Part shown: positions 35,737-45,200 of the stretch, one piece after another | Position numbering within the stretch: the first letter of the stretch is position 1 | Layout of the letters: each line of letters begins with the position of its first letter | Source of the DNA: Gammaproteobacteria bacterium | GTDB taxonomy: Bacteria > Pseudomonadota > Gammaproteobacteria > Pseudomonadales > Azotimanducaceae | DNA: 64,000 bases | Direction: 5' to 3' | Assembly: GCA_021773565.1 (NCBI GenBank) | Contig: JAJFJZ010000020.1 | Span: forward strand, 124,001 to 188,000 | Notes under the pieces: model-generated | What the model saw: only the letters and a program-made list of their open reading frames with translations | The model's database searches: none | Told to the model about the DNA's origin: nothing | Position numbers and translations under genes: made by a program

Positions 35737-35765
35737 ATTATAGGGATAGAGATAGCCCGGCTCAA
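35737..35765 (-). promoter_or_regulatory. Sigma-70 promoter of the nqr operon
   Basis: Minus strand: -35 TTGAGC (35765-35760), 17-base spacer, perfect -10 TATAAT (35742-35737). Start of transcription near 35730, about 22 bases before the nqrA ATG. A GC-rich inverted repeat touches the -35 element. Confidence 0.75.
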
Positions 35766-35780
35766 CCGGGAATGCCCGGT
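35765..35780. promoter_or_regulatory. 16-bp inverted repeat next to the nqr -35 element
   Basis: ACCGGG-AATG-CCCGGT is a perfect 6-bp inverted repeat with a 4-base loop, abutting the nqr -35 hexamer. No T-run follows on either strand, so it is not a typical terminator; it could be an operator or the remnant of one. Low certainty about function. Confidence 0.45.
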
Positions 35781-35829
35781 ATTCGCGAAAAGTTGCTGCC
35801 TATAGTCTCACAGGGACGGCAACATTTCG

Positions 35830-37305
35830 CTAGGCGAATCCAATCTCGGCTACGTTGGCAGGAATCAGGGGGTACTTTATGCCGGACCATTTCTGAACAA
35901 CCCGAATCACCTGACAGGCGTAACCAAATTCATTGTCGTACCAAACATACAATACAACACGGTTCTCAGAACCCAATGTCGCACCACCATCAATTATACA
36001 GGCATGGCGATTGCCCACAAAATCAGTGGATACCACTTCTGGCGACATAGTGAATTCCATTTGCCGTTGTAAGCTTGAGTGCAGGGATGTGTGTCGCAAA
36101 AAGTCATTTACTTCTTCTACCGACACGTCACGACCCAGAGTCAGGTTCAATATAGCCAGGGAAACATTTGGGGTAGGTACGCGAATGGCGTTACCCGTCA
36201 GCTTACCTGCAAGCTCTGGTATGAGCTTTACAATGGCATTGGTAGCCCCGGTTTCAGTAATCACCATATTTAGCGGCGCACTGCGTCCACGACGGTTTTT
36301 CTTGTGGAAATTGTCCTGAAGGTTTTGATCATTGGTATAGGCGTGCACCGTTTCGATATGGCCGTTCAATATTCCGAATTCATCATGAATAGCTCTCAAC
36401 GGAGGGGCGATAGCGTTCGTTGTGCAAGATGCAGCAGCAGCTATGGTATCCTCAAAATCCAGCTCAAGAGAATTGATTCCCGAGACAATATTTTTCACAT
36501 TACCCTTGCCCGGTGCAGTGAGTATTACTTTAGCTGCACCCTTTGACTTGAGATGTTCTCCCAGTGCTTCTTCTGTGCGCCAAACCCCGGTGTTGTCGAT
36601 GACTATCGCATCCTTGATGCCATATTGCGCATAATCCACTTCTTCAGGCGAACCGGCGTGAATAAGGTGTATGACGTTTCCGTTGGCAATAATGCAGGCA
36701 TTTTCCTCATCTACCCTAATGGTCCCTTCAAAGCCACCATGAACCGAATCTCGACGTAACAGGCTGGCCCGTTTTATCAGGTCATCATCGCTGCCTTTAC
36801 GCACTACTATTGCGCGCAGGCGCAATTGTTTCCCACTGCCCATCTTTTCAATCAGAAGGCGCGCCAGCAGGCGGCCAATACGACCAAAACCGTACAGCAC
36901 AATATCCTGCGGTTTTTCCAATGGAGGTACGTGCCGGCCAATGACCTCGGCACACTCACGAAGTAGATATGCTTCGGGATCCATGGTCTCGCATTTATTC
37001 GGTTCCAGGAAATATCCATTTGCAAGCTTGCCAATATCAATATGACAGGGTCCCAAATCAAGGCCATCCAGGGCTTTCAATATGGGATAGCTTTCAAATT
37101 CCGACAACTCATTATGCGCAACCTGGCGTACATAACGATGGGTTTTCATAATCTGGATCACACCCTGGTTATGCAGGGCCCGACCATAACAATAGGTAAC
37201 CACATTTTTTCTATAAAGACGGCCAATAATCGGGATCATTGACTCGGCGAGGGCTTCCCTCTCGCGCCAGTCAGGTAGGTAGTCGTCCAGTTTTTCCAGT
37301 GCCAT
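35830..37305 (-). CDS. Glyceraldehyde-3-phosphate dehydrogenase, long form
   Basis: NAD(P)-dependent conversion of glyceraldehyde-3-phosphate to 1,3-bisphosphoglycerate. 491 residues, against about 335 for ordinary GAPDH, owing to an N-terminal extension of about 130 residues. Core: YGFGRIGRLLAR (139-150, cofactor), AAASCTTNAIAP with catalytic Cys294, HAYTNDQN, NMVITETGATNAI, PTPNVSLAILNL and WYDNEFGYACQVI. Long-form GAPDHs occur in Pseudomonas and Vibrio, in Pseudomonas next to mfd and nqr as I recall. GAGGA before the ATG; 32 bases after korB, so possibly in the same transcript. Confidence 0.93.
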   Translation of the reverse strand: MALEKLDDYLPDWREREALAESMIPIIGRLYRKNVVTYCYGRALHNQGVIQIMKTHRYVRQVAHNELSEFESYPILKALDGLDLGPCHIDIGKLANGYFLEPNKCETMDPEAYLLRECAEVIGRHVPPLEKPQDIVLYGFGRIGRLLARLLIEKMGSGKQLRLRAIVVRKGSDDDLIKRASLLRRDSVHGGFEGTIRVDEENACIIANGNVIHLIHAGSPEEVDYAQYGIKDAIVIDNTGVWRTEEALGEHLKSKGAAKVILTAPGKGNVKNIVSGINSLELDFEDTIAAAASCTTNAIAPPLRAIHDEFGILNGHIETVHAYTNDQNLQDNFHKKNRRGRSAPLNMVITETGATNAIVKLIPELAGKLTGNAIRVPTPNVSLAILNLTLGRDVSVEEVNDFLRHTSLHSSLQRQMEFTMSPEVVSTDFVGNRHACIIDGGATLGSENRVVLYVWYDNEFGYACQVIRVVQKWSGIKYPLIPANVAEIGFA

Positions 37306-37337
37306 GAATAGTCCTCATAAATAGCATTGCAGTTACC

Positions 37338-38393
37338 TTATCGGAAGCTTGAGTTAATTTCCGAAAGCACAGTCGCACCCGGACAGAGAACTGATTCATC
37401 CAATTCACTCAGGGGCTGCGTGGTGGTATTCATAATTGTGTGACAATCCGATGCAGCGGGATCAATGTAAAGCAACCCCGTCACAATTTCACCAATCGCC
37501 GCTTTTTGCATGATGTAATTGGACGCAAGTAATCGATCTCTGGGGTCGTAGTCGGCAGACAGTTTTCTGAGCCTCAGGCAGGACCCATCGGGCATTGTAA
37601 TGTCTTCACGCTCACCGGGTGCATAATCTGCAGTAATCTCATCACGATGCATCACCAGATCTGCAGCGACCACCTGGCTATCATGATCACGCACATAGCC
37701 ATAGCTTTTAGTGGAACCTTCATGATTGTTAAAGGCAACACAGGGTGAAATAACGTCAATAAATGCAAAGCCGGGATGCATCAGGGCTGCTTTGATCAGG
37801 GGTACCAGTTGTGCCTTGTCACCGGAAAAGCTACGCGCCACAAAAGTTGCTCCCAGTTGCAGGGCCATGCTAACCAGGTCTATCGGTGCATAAAGATTTG
37901 GAACGCCCTTCTTACTGGTAGATCCCTGATCATTGGTAGCAGAGAATTGCCCTTTTGTTAAGCCATATGTGCCGTTGTTATCAACGATGTACAGCATGTT
38001 AATTCTGCGACGTACTATATGCGCAAACTGCCCAAGACCTATCGATGCGCTGTCCCCATCTCCCGATACGCCGATAAGATGCAAACTGCTATTGGCCAGG
38101 TTGGTACCAGTCGCAACCGAGGGCATGCGACCGTGTACCGAATTAAAACCGTGTGACTTACCCAGAAAATAGCTTGGCGTTTTGGAAGAGCATCCAATAC
38201 CGGATATTTTTGCAAACCTGTGTGGTGGCAAGGACAATTCTGAACACGCAAGGGTAATGGCAGCACTTACCGAGTCATGACCACATCCGGCACACAAGGT
38301 TGACAATGAACCTTCGTAATCCCGTCTGTTAAGTCCCAGTTCATTTAGTTTGAGTTTGGGATGATGTACTGCTGGCTTGCTTACAAAAGTCAC
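37338..38393 (-). CDS. korB: 2-oxoacid:ferredoxin oxidoreductase subunit beta (KorB-like)
   Basis: 351 residues. Thiamine diphosphate-binding beta subunit: STLCAGCGHDSV and SGIGCSSKTPSYF (cluster Cys and TPP contacts), GVSGDGDSASIGLGQF (TPP/Mg motif start), VDNNGTYGLTKGQFSAT (Mg-binding Asn and Gly-Leu-Thr), and FIDVISPCVAFNNHEGS with the fourth Cys. No extra ferredoxin domain, so electrons must pass to a separate partner, likely the GltD-like protein two genes upstream. The start overlaps korA by 4 bases. Substrate (2-oxoglutarate, branched-chain or other 2-oxoacid) is not determinable here. Confidence 0.88.
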   Translation of the reverse strand: MTFVSKPAVHHPKLKLNELGLNRRDYEGSLSTLCAGCGHDSVSAAITLACSELSLPPHRFAKISGIGCSSKTPSYFLGKSHGFNSVHGRMPSVATGTNLANSSLHLIGVSGDGDSASIGLGQFAHIVRRRINMLYIVDNNGTYGLTKGQFSATNDQGSTSKKGVPNLYAPIDLVSMALQLGATFVARSFSGDKAQLVPLIKAALMHPGFAFIDVISPCVAFNNHEGSTKSYGYVRDHDSQVVAADLVMHRDEITADYAPGEREDITMPDGSCLRLRKLSADYDPRDRLLASNYIMQKAAIGEIVTGLLYIDPAASDCHTIMNTTTQPLSELDESVLCPGATVLSEINSSFR

Positions 38394-40231
38394 AAATTTA
38401 CTCCCGAAAGACGCGGCCAGTTATTGTTCTCAAAATATCCAATTACTTCTGAACTGATAAACTCTGCGGTGATTGATAATCCACCATAGTAAAGAACAGA
38501 ACAGAGTTTTTCCGGATTCAGACTGCCTTCCGTAACGAGCATGGATTTAAGTTGTGCATCCCGATTCTGCTCGACAATAAATAACTGTTTGTGCGAACTG
38601 ATAAAATCATAGACGTCTGCATTGAATGGAAAACTACGTACGCGCATTAGGTCCATGTTTATGCCTTCAGCTGAAAGCTGCGCTACCGCTTCCGGCATGG
38701 GAAGTGCAGTGGTGCCAAAATATATCAGGCCGTAGTCACTGTTTTGGCTCTGGTCTACTTCAGGTCCAGGGACCATCTTTGCCGCAGTTTCCCACTTAAT
38801 CTCCAAACGTTGCATATTTGCGACATAATCTTCAGGGGACTCGGTATATGCTGCATAACTATCCCGTGAGGTACCCCGGGTGAAAAATGCACCTTTCGTA
38901 GGATGCGTGCCAGGAAGGGTGCGCGTGCCGATACCGTCTCCATCGGGATCCAGATAGCGCCCAAATCGTTCACTGTCTTCCAGACCCTGGGCATCCAGTA
39001 CTTTGCCCCGGTCATATTTACGCGCATCGTCCCAGACGAAGGGTTCGGACAGTGTTTCATTCATACCCAGTTCCAGGTCACTGAGAATAATGACCGGCGT
39101 TTGTAAACGATCTGCCAAATCCAGGGACAAGGCGGAAAATTCGAAGCACTCCCTGGGCGTTGAGGGAATAAGCAATACATGTTTGGTATCACCGTGGGAA
39201 GCATATGCTGCAGATAACAAATCACTTTGTTGCGTGCGTGTCGGCATACCGGTGGAAGGACCGGTGCGCTGCACATCCAGCAACACCGCAGGAATTTCCG
39301 CAAAATATGCCAAACCCAGAAATTCGCTCATGAGTGACAGACCGGGTCCACTTGTTGCGGTAAACGATCGTGCACCATTCCAGCCCGCACCGATCACCAT
39401 TCCTATGGATGCGAGTTCGTCTTCCGCCTGGATAATAGCAAAGTTACGCTGTCCGGTTTTTGGGTCAATACGCGTACGATTAGCATATTTTTCAAATGCC
39501 TCAACTGCTGAAGTAGAAGGTGTTATGGGATACCAGGCACAGACCGTTGCGCCACCGTAAACAAAGCCGAGTCCAGAACCGGTATTCCCATCCACCAGTA
39601 TTTTGTCCCCAACGGCATCGCAAGGCCGCACCTGAATATCCAGCGGGCAATGCAGATTTTTTTTCGCATAATTTCTGCCAATTTCCAGTGCCTTAATATT
39701 GGGTTTTATCAGGCGATCCTTACCCCGAAAAGAAACCTGCACCATATTGCACAGAATCTCGAAATCCATATTCAGCAAGGCTGACAACACGCCCAGGTAC
39801 ACTACGTTTTTGAACAAGGCACGTTGCTTGGCATCCTGAAACTCATCCAGCAGGATAGTGGCGATAGGAACACCAATATTGTTTATATCAGCGCGCACAA
39901 ATTTTTCTGGTAATGGCTTGGAATTGTCATACAACAAATATCCACCGGGCAATACCGACTCTACATCCTCAGCATAGGTCTCGGCATTCATGGCAACCAT
40001 CAGGTCTACCCCCTCACGGCGCCCAACGTAGCCTTGCTCATTGATTCGCACTTCAAACCAGGTTGGCAGACCCTGAATATTGGACGGAAACAGATTACGA
40101 ATGGCCAATGGAATGCCCATACGAAACAAGGCTTTGGCGAACATATTATTTGCACTGGCAGAGCCTGAACCGTTCACATTGGCAAAGCGGACGACAAAAT
40201 CGTTGTACCTGGTCTGAGCCTCCCTGTTCAT
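38390..40231 (-). CDS. korA: 2-oxoacid:ferredoxin oxidoreductase, fused gamma-alpha subunit (KorA-like)
   Basis: 613 residues in the gamma-then-alpha order: gamma domain (VRFANVNGSGSASANNMFAKAL, residues about 14-190), then the alpha PP/pyrimidine-binding domain starting GNTGSGLGFVYGGATVCAWYPITPST, with DELASIGMVIGAGWNGARSFTATSGPGLSLMSEFLGLA, VQRTGPSTGMPTRTQQSDLL and domain VI to the C-terminus. Complete without frameshift. Overlaps both neighbours by 4 bases, forming a three-gene operon with korB and the flavo-iron-sulfur protein. The gene symbol reflects family, not proven substrate. Confidence 0.88.
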   Translation of the reverse strand: MNREAQTRYNDFVVRFANVNGSGSASANNMFAKALFRMGIPLAIRNLFPSNIQGLPTWFEVRINEQGYVGRREGVDLMVAMNAETYAEDVESVLPGGYLLYDNSKPLPEKFVRADINNIGVPIATILLDEFQDAKQRALFKNVVYLGVLSALLNMDFEILCNMVQVSFRGKDRLIKPNIKALEIGRNYAKKNLHCPLDIQVRPCDAVGDKILVDGNTGSGLGFVYGGATVCAWYPITPSTSAVEAFEKYANRTRIDPKTGQRNFAIIQAEDELASIGMVIGAGWNGARSFTATSGPGLSLMSEFLGLAYFAEIPAVLLDVQRTGPSTGMPTRTQQSDLLSAAYASHGDTKHVLLIPSTPRECFEFSALSLDLADRLQTPVIILSDLELGMNETLSEPFVWDDARKYDRGKVLDAQGLEDSERFGRYLDPDGDGIGTRTLPGTHPTKGAFFTRGTSRDSYAAYTESPEDYVANMQRLEIKWETAAKMVPGPEVDQSQNSDYGLIYFGTTALPMPEAVAQLSAEGINMDLMRVRSFPFNADVYDFISSHKQLFIVEQNRDAQLKSMLVTEGSLNPEKLCSVLYYGGLSITAEFISSEVIGYFENNNWPRLSGVNL

Positions 40232-42078
40232 AATTTGGCAGTTCGCGGGGTACTATCATTCTTGCCCGGCATAATCTGAACACCCCTGGCCCTGGGCAAA
40301 CTGGGCTCGGCAAGACTGGGGATATTAATTATCGAGGTTTGCATGTCCCAGGCATTGGTTGGGCAACGCTCAGCACACAATCCACAGTGCAGACACACAT
40401 CTTCATCTTTCACCATAACGCGTTCTGTGGCAAGCGGAGCGGAAACATAGAGATCCTGCTCGACATTATCCGCAGACGCCATGAGTGTTGTGCGTAATAC
40501 CTCTTCCTCTGCATTAGGGGTGAAGGTAATGCAATCCATCGGGCAAATGTCTACACAGGCATCGCACTCAATGCAGAGTTGTTCCGTGAAAACAGTTTGC
40601 ACGTCACAATTCAGGCAACGCTGCGCTTCTTTCAAGCCCAGTTTTTCATCAAAACCCAGTTCAACTTCTACTTTTATATCCTTCAGAGTGATACTGGGGT
40701 CTACGTGGGGCACCAGATGCCGCACAGAACCATCATACTCGCTGTCGTAGGCCCACTCGTGCATACCCATTTTTGAACTGCGTAAGCGCAATCCGTATGC
40801 GGGACGATCTTTTAGCAGGTCCTTACCAGAGCAAAACAGGTCGATTGAGATTGCTGCCTGATGCGCATGTGCAGAAGCCTGAATGATATTTTCGGGACCA
40901 AATGCGGAATCACCACCGAAGAAAACATTGTCCCGTGTAGATTGCAGCGTTTCGGTATTCAAAATCGGGCAATCCCATCGATCAAACTCAATGCCAAGAT
41001 CACGTTCTATCCAGGGGCAATAATTCTCCTGGCCAATGGCCATTAACACGTGATCGGCTTCCATAAATACGTCGGGCTCACCAGTGGGCACGGATTTTAA
41101 CCGACCATTCTCATCTTCAACCTGCTCAACACACTGAAATAAAATTCCCTTGAGTTTGCCATTGTCATGAACGAATTCGAGAGGTGGCCGATTATTAATA
41201 ATGGGAATGCCTTCAGCCATGGCATCTTCTTTTTCCCAATCAGAGGCTTTCATTACATCAAATCCGGATCGCACAACCACATGAACCGATTCAGCACCCA
41301 GTCTCCTGGATGTCCGACAACAATCCATAGCTGTGTTTCCACCTCCCAGAACGATTACCTTACCTGCTATTTTATCAATATGCTCAAAGGCAACGCTGGA
41401 CAGCCAATCGATGCCTATCGAGATGTGTTTACCGGATTCCTCACGTCCCGGAATTTCCAGATTTCTGCCCCTGGGCGCACCAGTGCCGACAAAGTAGGCG
41501 TCAAATTCTTTATCCAGCATATCCCGCATACTGTCTATTTCGTACTCGAAATGTACATCCACACCCATGTCCAGAACCAGGTCCACCTCTTCGTTCAGTA
41601 CGGTTTGGGGCAACCTGAAAGCTGGAATCTGGGAGCGCATCATGCCACCACCGGCTTTTTCACGATCAAAAATGTGTACTTCATAGCCCATAGGTAACAG
41701 GTCGCGGGCAACCGCCAATGACGCAGGACCTGCACCCAACAAGGCCACCCGCTTACCATTTTTCTTTTCCGGTACCTGGGGCAAATAGTGTTGGATGTCG
41801 CCCTTGTGATCTGCAGCTACGCGCTTTAAACGACAGATAGCCACCGGCTTTTCTTCCGTTCTCACTCTTCGACAGGCGGGCTCGCAAGGTCTATCGCAGG
41901 TGCGTCCCAAAATTCCCGGGAAAACGTTGGAATCCCAGTTGAGCATGTAGGCTTCGGTATAGCGCCGTTGCGCGATCAGGCGAATATATTCAGGAACAGG
42001 TGTATGAGCAGGGCAAGCCCACTGGCAATCAACTACCTTGTGAAAGTAGTTTGGGTCCAGAATGTTGGTGGGTTTCAT
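40228..42078 (-). CDS. GltD-like FAD/NAD(P) oxidoreductase with C-terminal 2x[4Fe-4S] domain
   Basis: 616 residues. N-terminal GltD-type helical iron-sulfur domain (CQWACPAHTPVPEYIRLI, GRTCDRPCEPACRR), FAD site VALLGAGPASLAVARDL, NAD(P) site VIVLGGGNTAMDCCR, and FFGGDSAFGPENIIQASAHAHQA; then a ferredoxin-like module with CIECDACVDICPMDC and CLHCGLCAERCPTNAW. Likely shuttles electrons between NAD(P)H and the 2-oxoacid:ferredoxin oxidoreductase encoded downstream, with its own ferredoxin domain as carrier (inference). First gene of the operon, divergent from mfd across about 200 bases. Confidence 0.86.
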   Translation of the reverse strand: MKPTNILDPNYFHKVVDCQWACPAHTPVPEYIRLIAQRRYTEAYMLNWDSNVFPGILGRTCDRPCEPACRRVRTEEKPVAICRLKRVAADHKGDIQHYLPQVPEKKNGKRVALLGAGPASLAVARDLLPMGYEVHIFDREKAGGGMMRSQIPAFRLPQTVLNEEVDLVLDMGVDVHFEYEIDSMRDMLDKEFDAYFVGTGAPRGRNLEIPGREESGKHISIGIDWLSSVAFEHIDKIAGKVIVLGGGNTAMDCCRTSRRLGAESVHVVVRSGFDVMKASDWEKEDAMAEGIPIINNRPPLEFVHDNGKLKGILFQCVEQVEDENGRLKSVPTGEPDVFMEADHVLMAIGQENYCPWIERDLGIEFDRWDCPILNTETLQSTRDNVFFGGDSAFGPENIIQASAHAHQAAISIDLFCSGKDLLKDRPAYGLRLRSSKMGMHEWAYDSEYDGSVRHLVPHVDPSITLKDIKVEVELGFDEKLGLKEAQRCLNCDVQTVFTEQLCIECDACVDICPMDCITFTPNAEEEVLRTTLMASADNVEQDLYVSAPLATERVMVKDEDVCLHCGLCAERCPTNAWDMQTSIINIPSLAEPSLPRARGVQIMPGKNDSTPRTAKL

Positions 42079-42281
42079 TTGTGTCAGTCTTAGAGCAACA
42101 ATCTATTAATACCAAATGAACTAGCAAACCGATTACACAATAATCTCTCAAATATTGCCAACACGCTACAGTCGGCGCGAACTTTAGCCTGCTTTGAGTT
42201 CTGTATCCAGCCCTTTAAGGGTAGAATAGCACGCACTTACTCGCATTCAGCTCTGATACCCACTACCCGCATACAAAACCA

Positions 42282-45200
42282 ATGAATTCGCACAATCCCC
42301 AAAATCCTCCTCAAATCAACGGACTTGCATCCTCAAGCGCAGGCTACCGCACAGCCTGGAAGGGTCTAAAGGGCTCCGCGTCCGGTCTGGCCATTGCCCG
42401 TTTCGCTGAGGATTTCCAGGGTCTGGTGCTGGTAGTAACCCGGGATTCGGCAGAAAGCTACAAGCTTGAGAGCGAAATCAGATTTTACCGCAAGGATTCA
42501 GCACTTGAGGTATTGATTTTTCCTGATTGGGAAACCCTGGTATATGACCCATTTTCACCACACCCGGACATTATTTCAGAACGACTTAACACCCTCTCCA
42601 GCCTGCCCGTATTGACACGTGGTGTGCTGCTGGTGCCGGTCCTGACGCTAATGCAACGCTTGCCTCCACAGAGTTTTCTTGGCGCACACAGTCTGATACT
42701 GGACAAGAGTCAAAGTTTTGACATCCAGTCCTGGCGGACGAGATTTGAAAGTGCCGGATACCGGCATGTGGAAACCGTTACCGAACGTGGTGAATACGCA
42801 TCCAGAGGATCACTCATGGATGTATTCCCTATGGGGGCTAACCATGCTTACAGAATTGATTTGTTCGATACAGAAATTGACAGCCTGAGAACTTTTGATC
42901 CTGAGACCCAACGAACGATTGATGTGGTGCAGGAGGTTCGACTCCTGCCGGCCCACGAATTTCCATTCAACAAAGAAGCTATAGCGACTTTTCGCAATCG
43001 CTGGCATAGCTGTTTTGAGGTTGATCATCGAAAGTGTCCCGTATATCAGGATGTAAGTAGCGGTTTCGCGCCAGCCGGTATCGAGTACTACCTGCCGTTA
43101 TTCTTTGAGGGCCTTACCTCACTTTTCGATTATTTACCGGAGAGTGTCGTTATCATTTCTCCGGAAGACACCCGCTCTGTTGCACAAAACTTCTGGGTGG
43201 AACTGGAAAGTCGTTACGAGAATCTTCGCTATGATGTTGAACGCCCCATTCTTGGTCCGGCTGAGTTATTTTTGCGTGTTGAGGAGCTGTTTGCGCAAAT
43301 TAAACCCCGCCATCAGATTGTGCTGGATGGTAGTCAACATTCTGTTCATTTCGATTCTTATGAACTACCCGATGTAGCGGCAAACGTTCGTTTAAAAAAA
43401 CCGGCCGATAGTTTGCAGAAATTTGTCATGTCTTCCGAGCGCAGAATTCTCTTTACCGCGGAGTCGGCAGGACGACGGGACCTGGTCGAAGAATTTGTGG
43501 CACGAGCCGGACTGAATCCCACTCGATGTGATTCTTTCCAGTCCTTTGAAGAAGAAGGCTGGGACCTTGGAATTACCCTCTCAGATATTGAATACCCGCT
43601 GGTATTGGACAACCTGGCGGTAATTACGGAATCTCAATTGCTGGGAATTTCGCCTGAGTCGGTACGTCGCAAGAAAGACCGTGCGATTGACGCAGACCAG
43701 ATAATACGCAACCTTACCGAACTGCACGCAGGCGCTGCGGTAGTTCACATCGAACACGGGGTGGGGCGGTATCTGGGCTTGCAAACCCTCGAGATTGATG
43801 GCCTCACAGCAGAATTTCTAACATTGCAGTATGCCAATGAGGCAAAACTGTATGTACCCGTTACTTCCCTTCAACTGATTTCGCGTTATTCCGGAGCGGA
43901 CGTGAGTTCTGCACCCCTGCACAAACTGGGATCAGACCAGTGGGAAAAAGCGAAAAGAAAAGCAGCCGAGAAGATTCACGATGTTGCCGCGGAGTTGCTT
44001 AATATCTATGCACGAAGAGAATCCCGTCCCGGAATAAGCATGCGTGCCAGTGAAGCAGATTATAGGCAATTCGCAGAGAGTTTCGCTTTTGAACTAACTC
44101 CGGATCAGGAAGACGCGATTAACAAGGTTGTCGCGGATATGGCCAGCATCCATTCCATGGACCGACTCGTGTGTGGGGATGTGGGATTTGGTAAAACCGA
44201 AGTCGCGATGCGCGCTGCTTTTATTGCCGTGCAAGCTGGTAAGCAGGTAGCTATATTGGTGCCTACCACCCTGCTTGCGCAACAACACCTCGATACGTTT
44301 TCTGACCGCTTTGCAGAGTGGCCAATAAACATCGAGCTGGTATCACGACTACGAACGGAATCCGAAATTGAGGATACGCGTAAGAAATTGCGTGCTGGTA
44401 AAGTGGATATAATCATTGGTACGCACCGTCTGTTGAACAAGGCATTCAACTTTAAGGAAATCGGGCTTGTTGTAATCGACGAAGAACACCGTTTTGGTGT
44501 GCGCCAGAAAGAGCGCCTGAAAGACCTTCGTGCCGAGGTGGATTTACTGACACTTACCGCCACTCCTATCCCGAGAACACTTAATATGGCTATGGGCGGT
44601 ATCAGGGATTTATCCATAATTGCTACTCCACCGGCCAAACGATTATCCATCAAGACTTTTGTACTACGGTGGAACAAACAAATAGTCCGTGAAGCGTTGG
44701 CGCGAGAGCTGATGCGTGGCGGGCAGGTTTTTTACCTGCACAACGAAGTGCGCAGTATTGAGCGATGTGCCAGCGAAATTGCTGAACTTCTACCGGACAT
44801 TCGCGTAGGCATCGGCCACGGTCAGATGCCGACCAAACAACTGGAACGTGTGATGTCCGATTTTCACCATCGCCGAACAAATCTGCTGTTGTGTACTACC
44901 ATTATTGAAAACGGGATAGATATTCCCAACGCCAATACAATAATAGTGGAACGTGCTGACAAGTTCGGTCTGGCGCAGTTGCACCAGTTGCGCGGCAGGG
45001 TTGGCAGGTCGCACCGGCAGGCCTACGCGTATCTGTTAACGCCACACCCAAAAGCAATGACCAGTGATGCTAAAAAACGACTGGAGGCTATTGAGGCAGC
45101 CGGTGAGCTGGGCATTGGTTTTGCGCTGGCTACACAGGACATGGAAATTCGTGGCGCGGGTGAACTGCTTGGAGGGGAACAATCCGGTCAGATAGAATCC

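Noticed and set aside
42079-42281. Promoters for mfd and the Kor operon
   Set aside because: A TAGAAT near 42223 and a TATTAAT on the minus strand were seen, but no acceptable -35 element lies at the right spacing.
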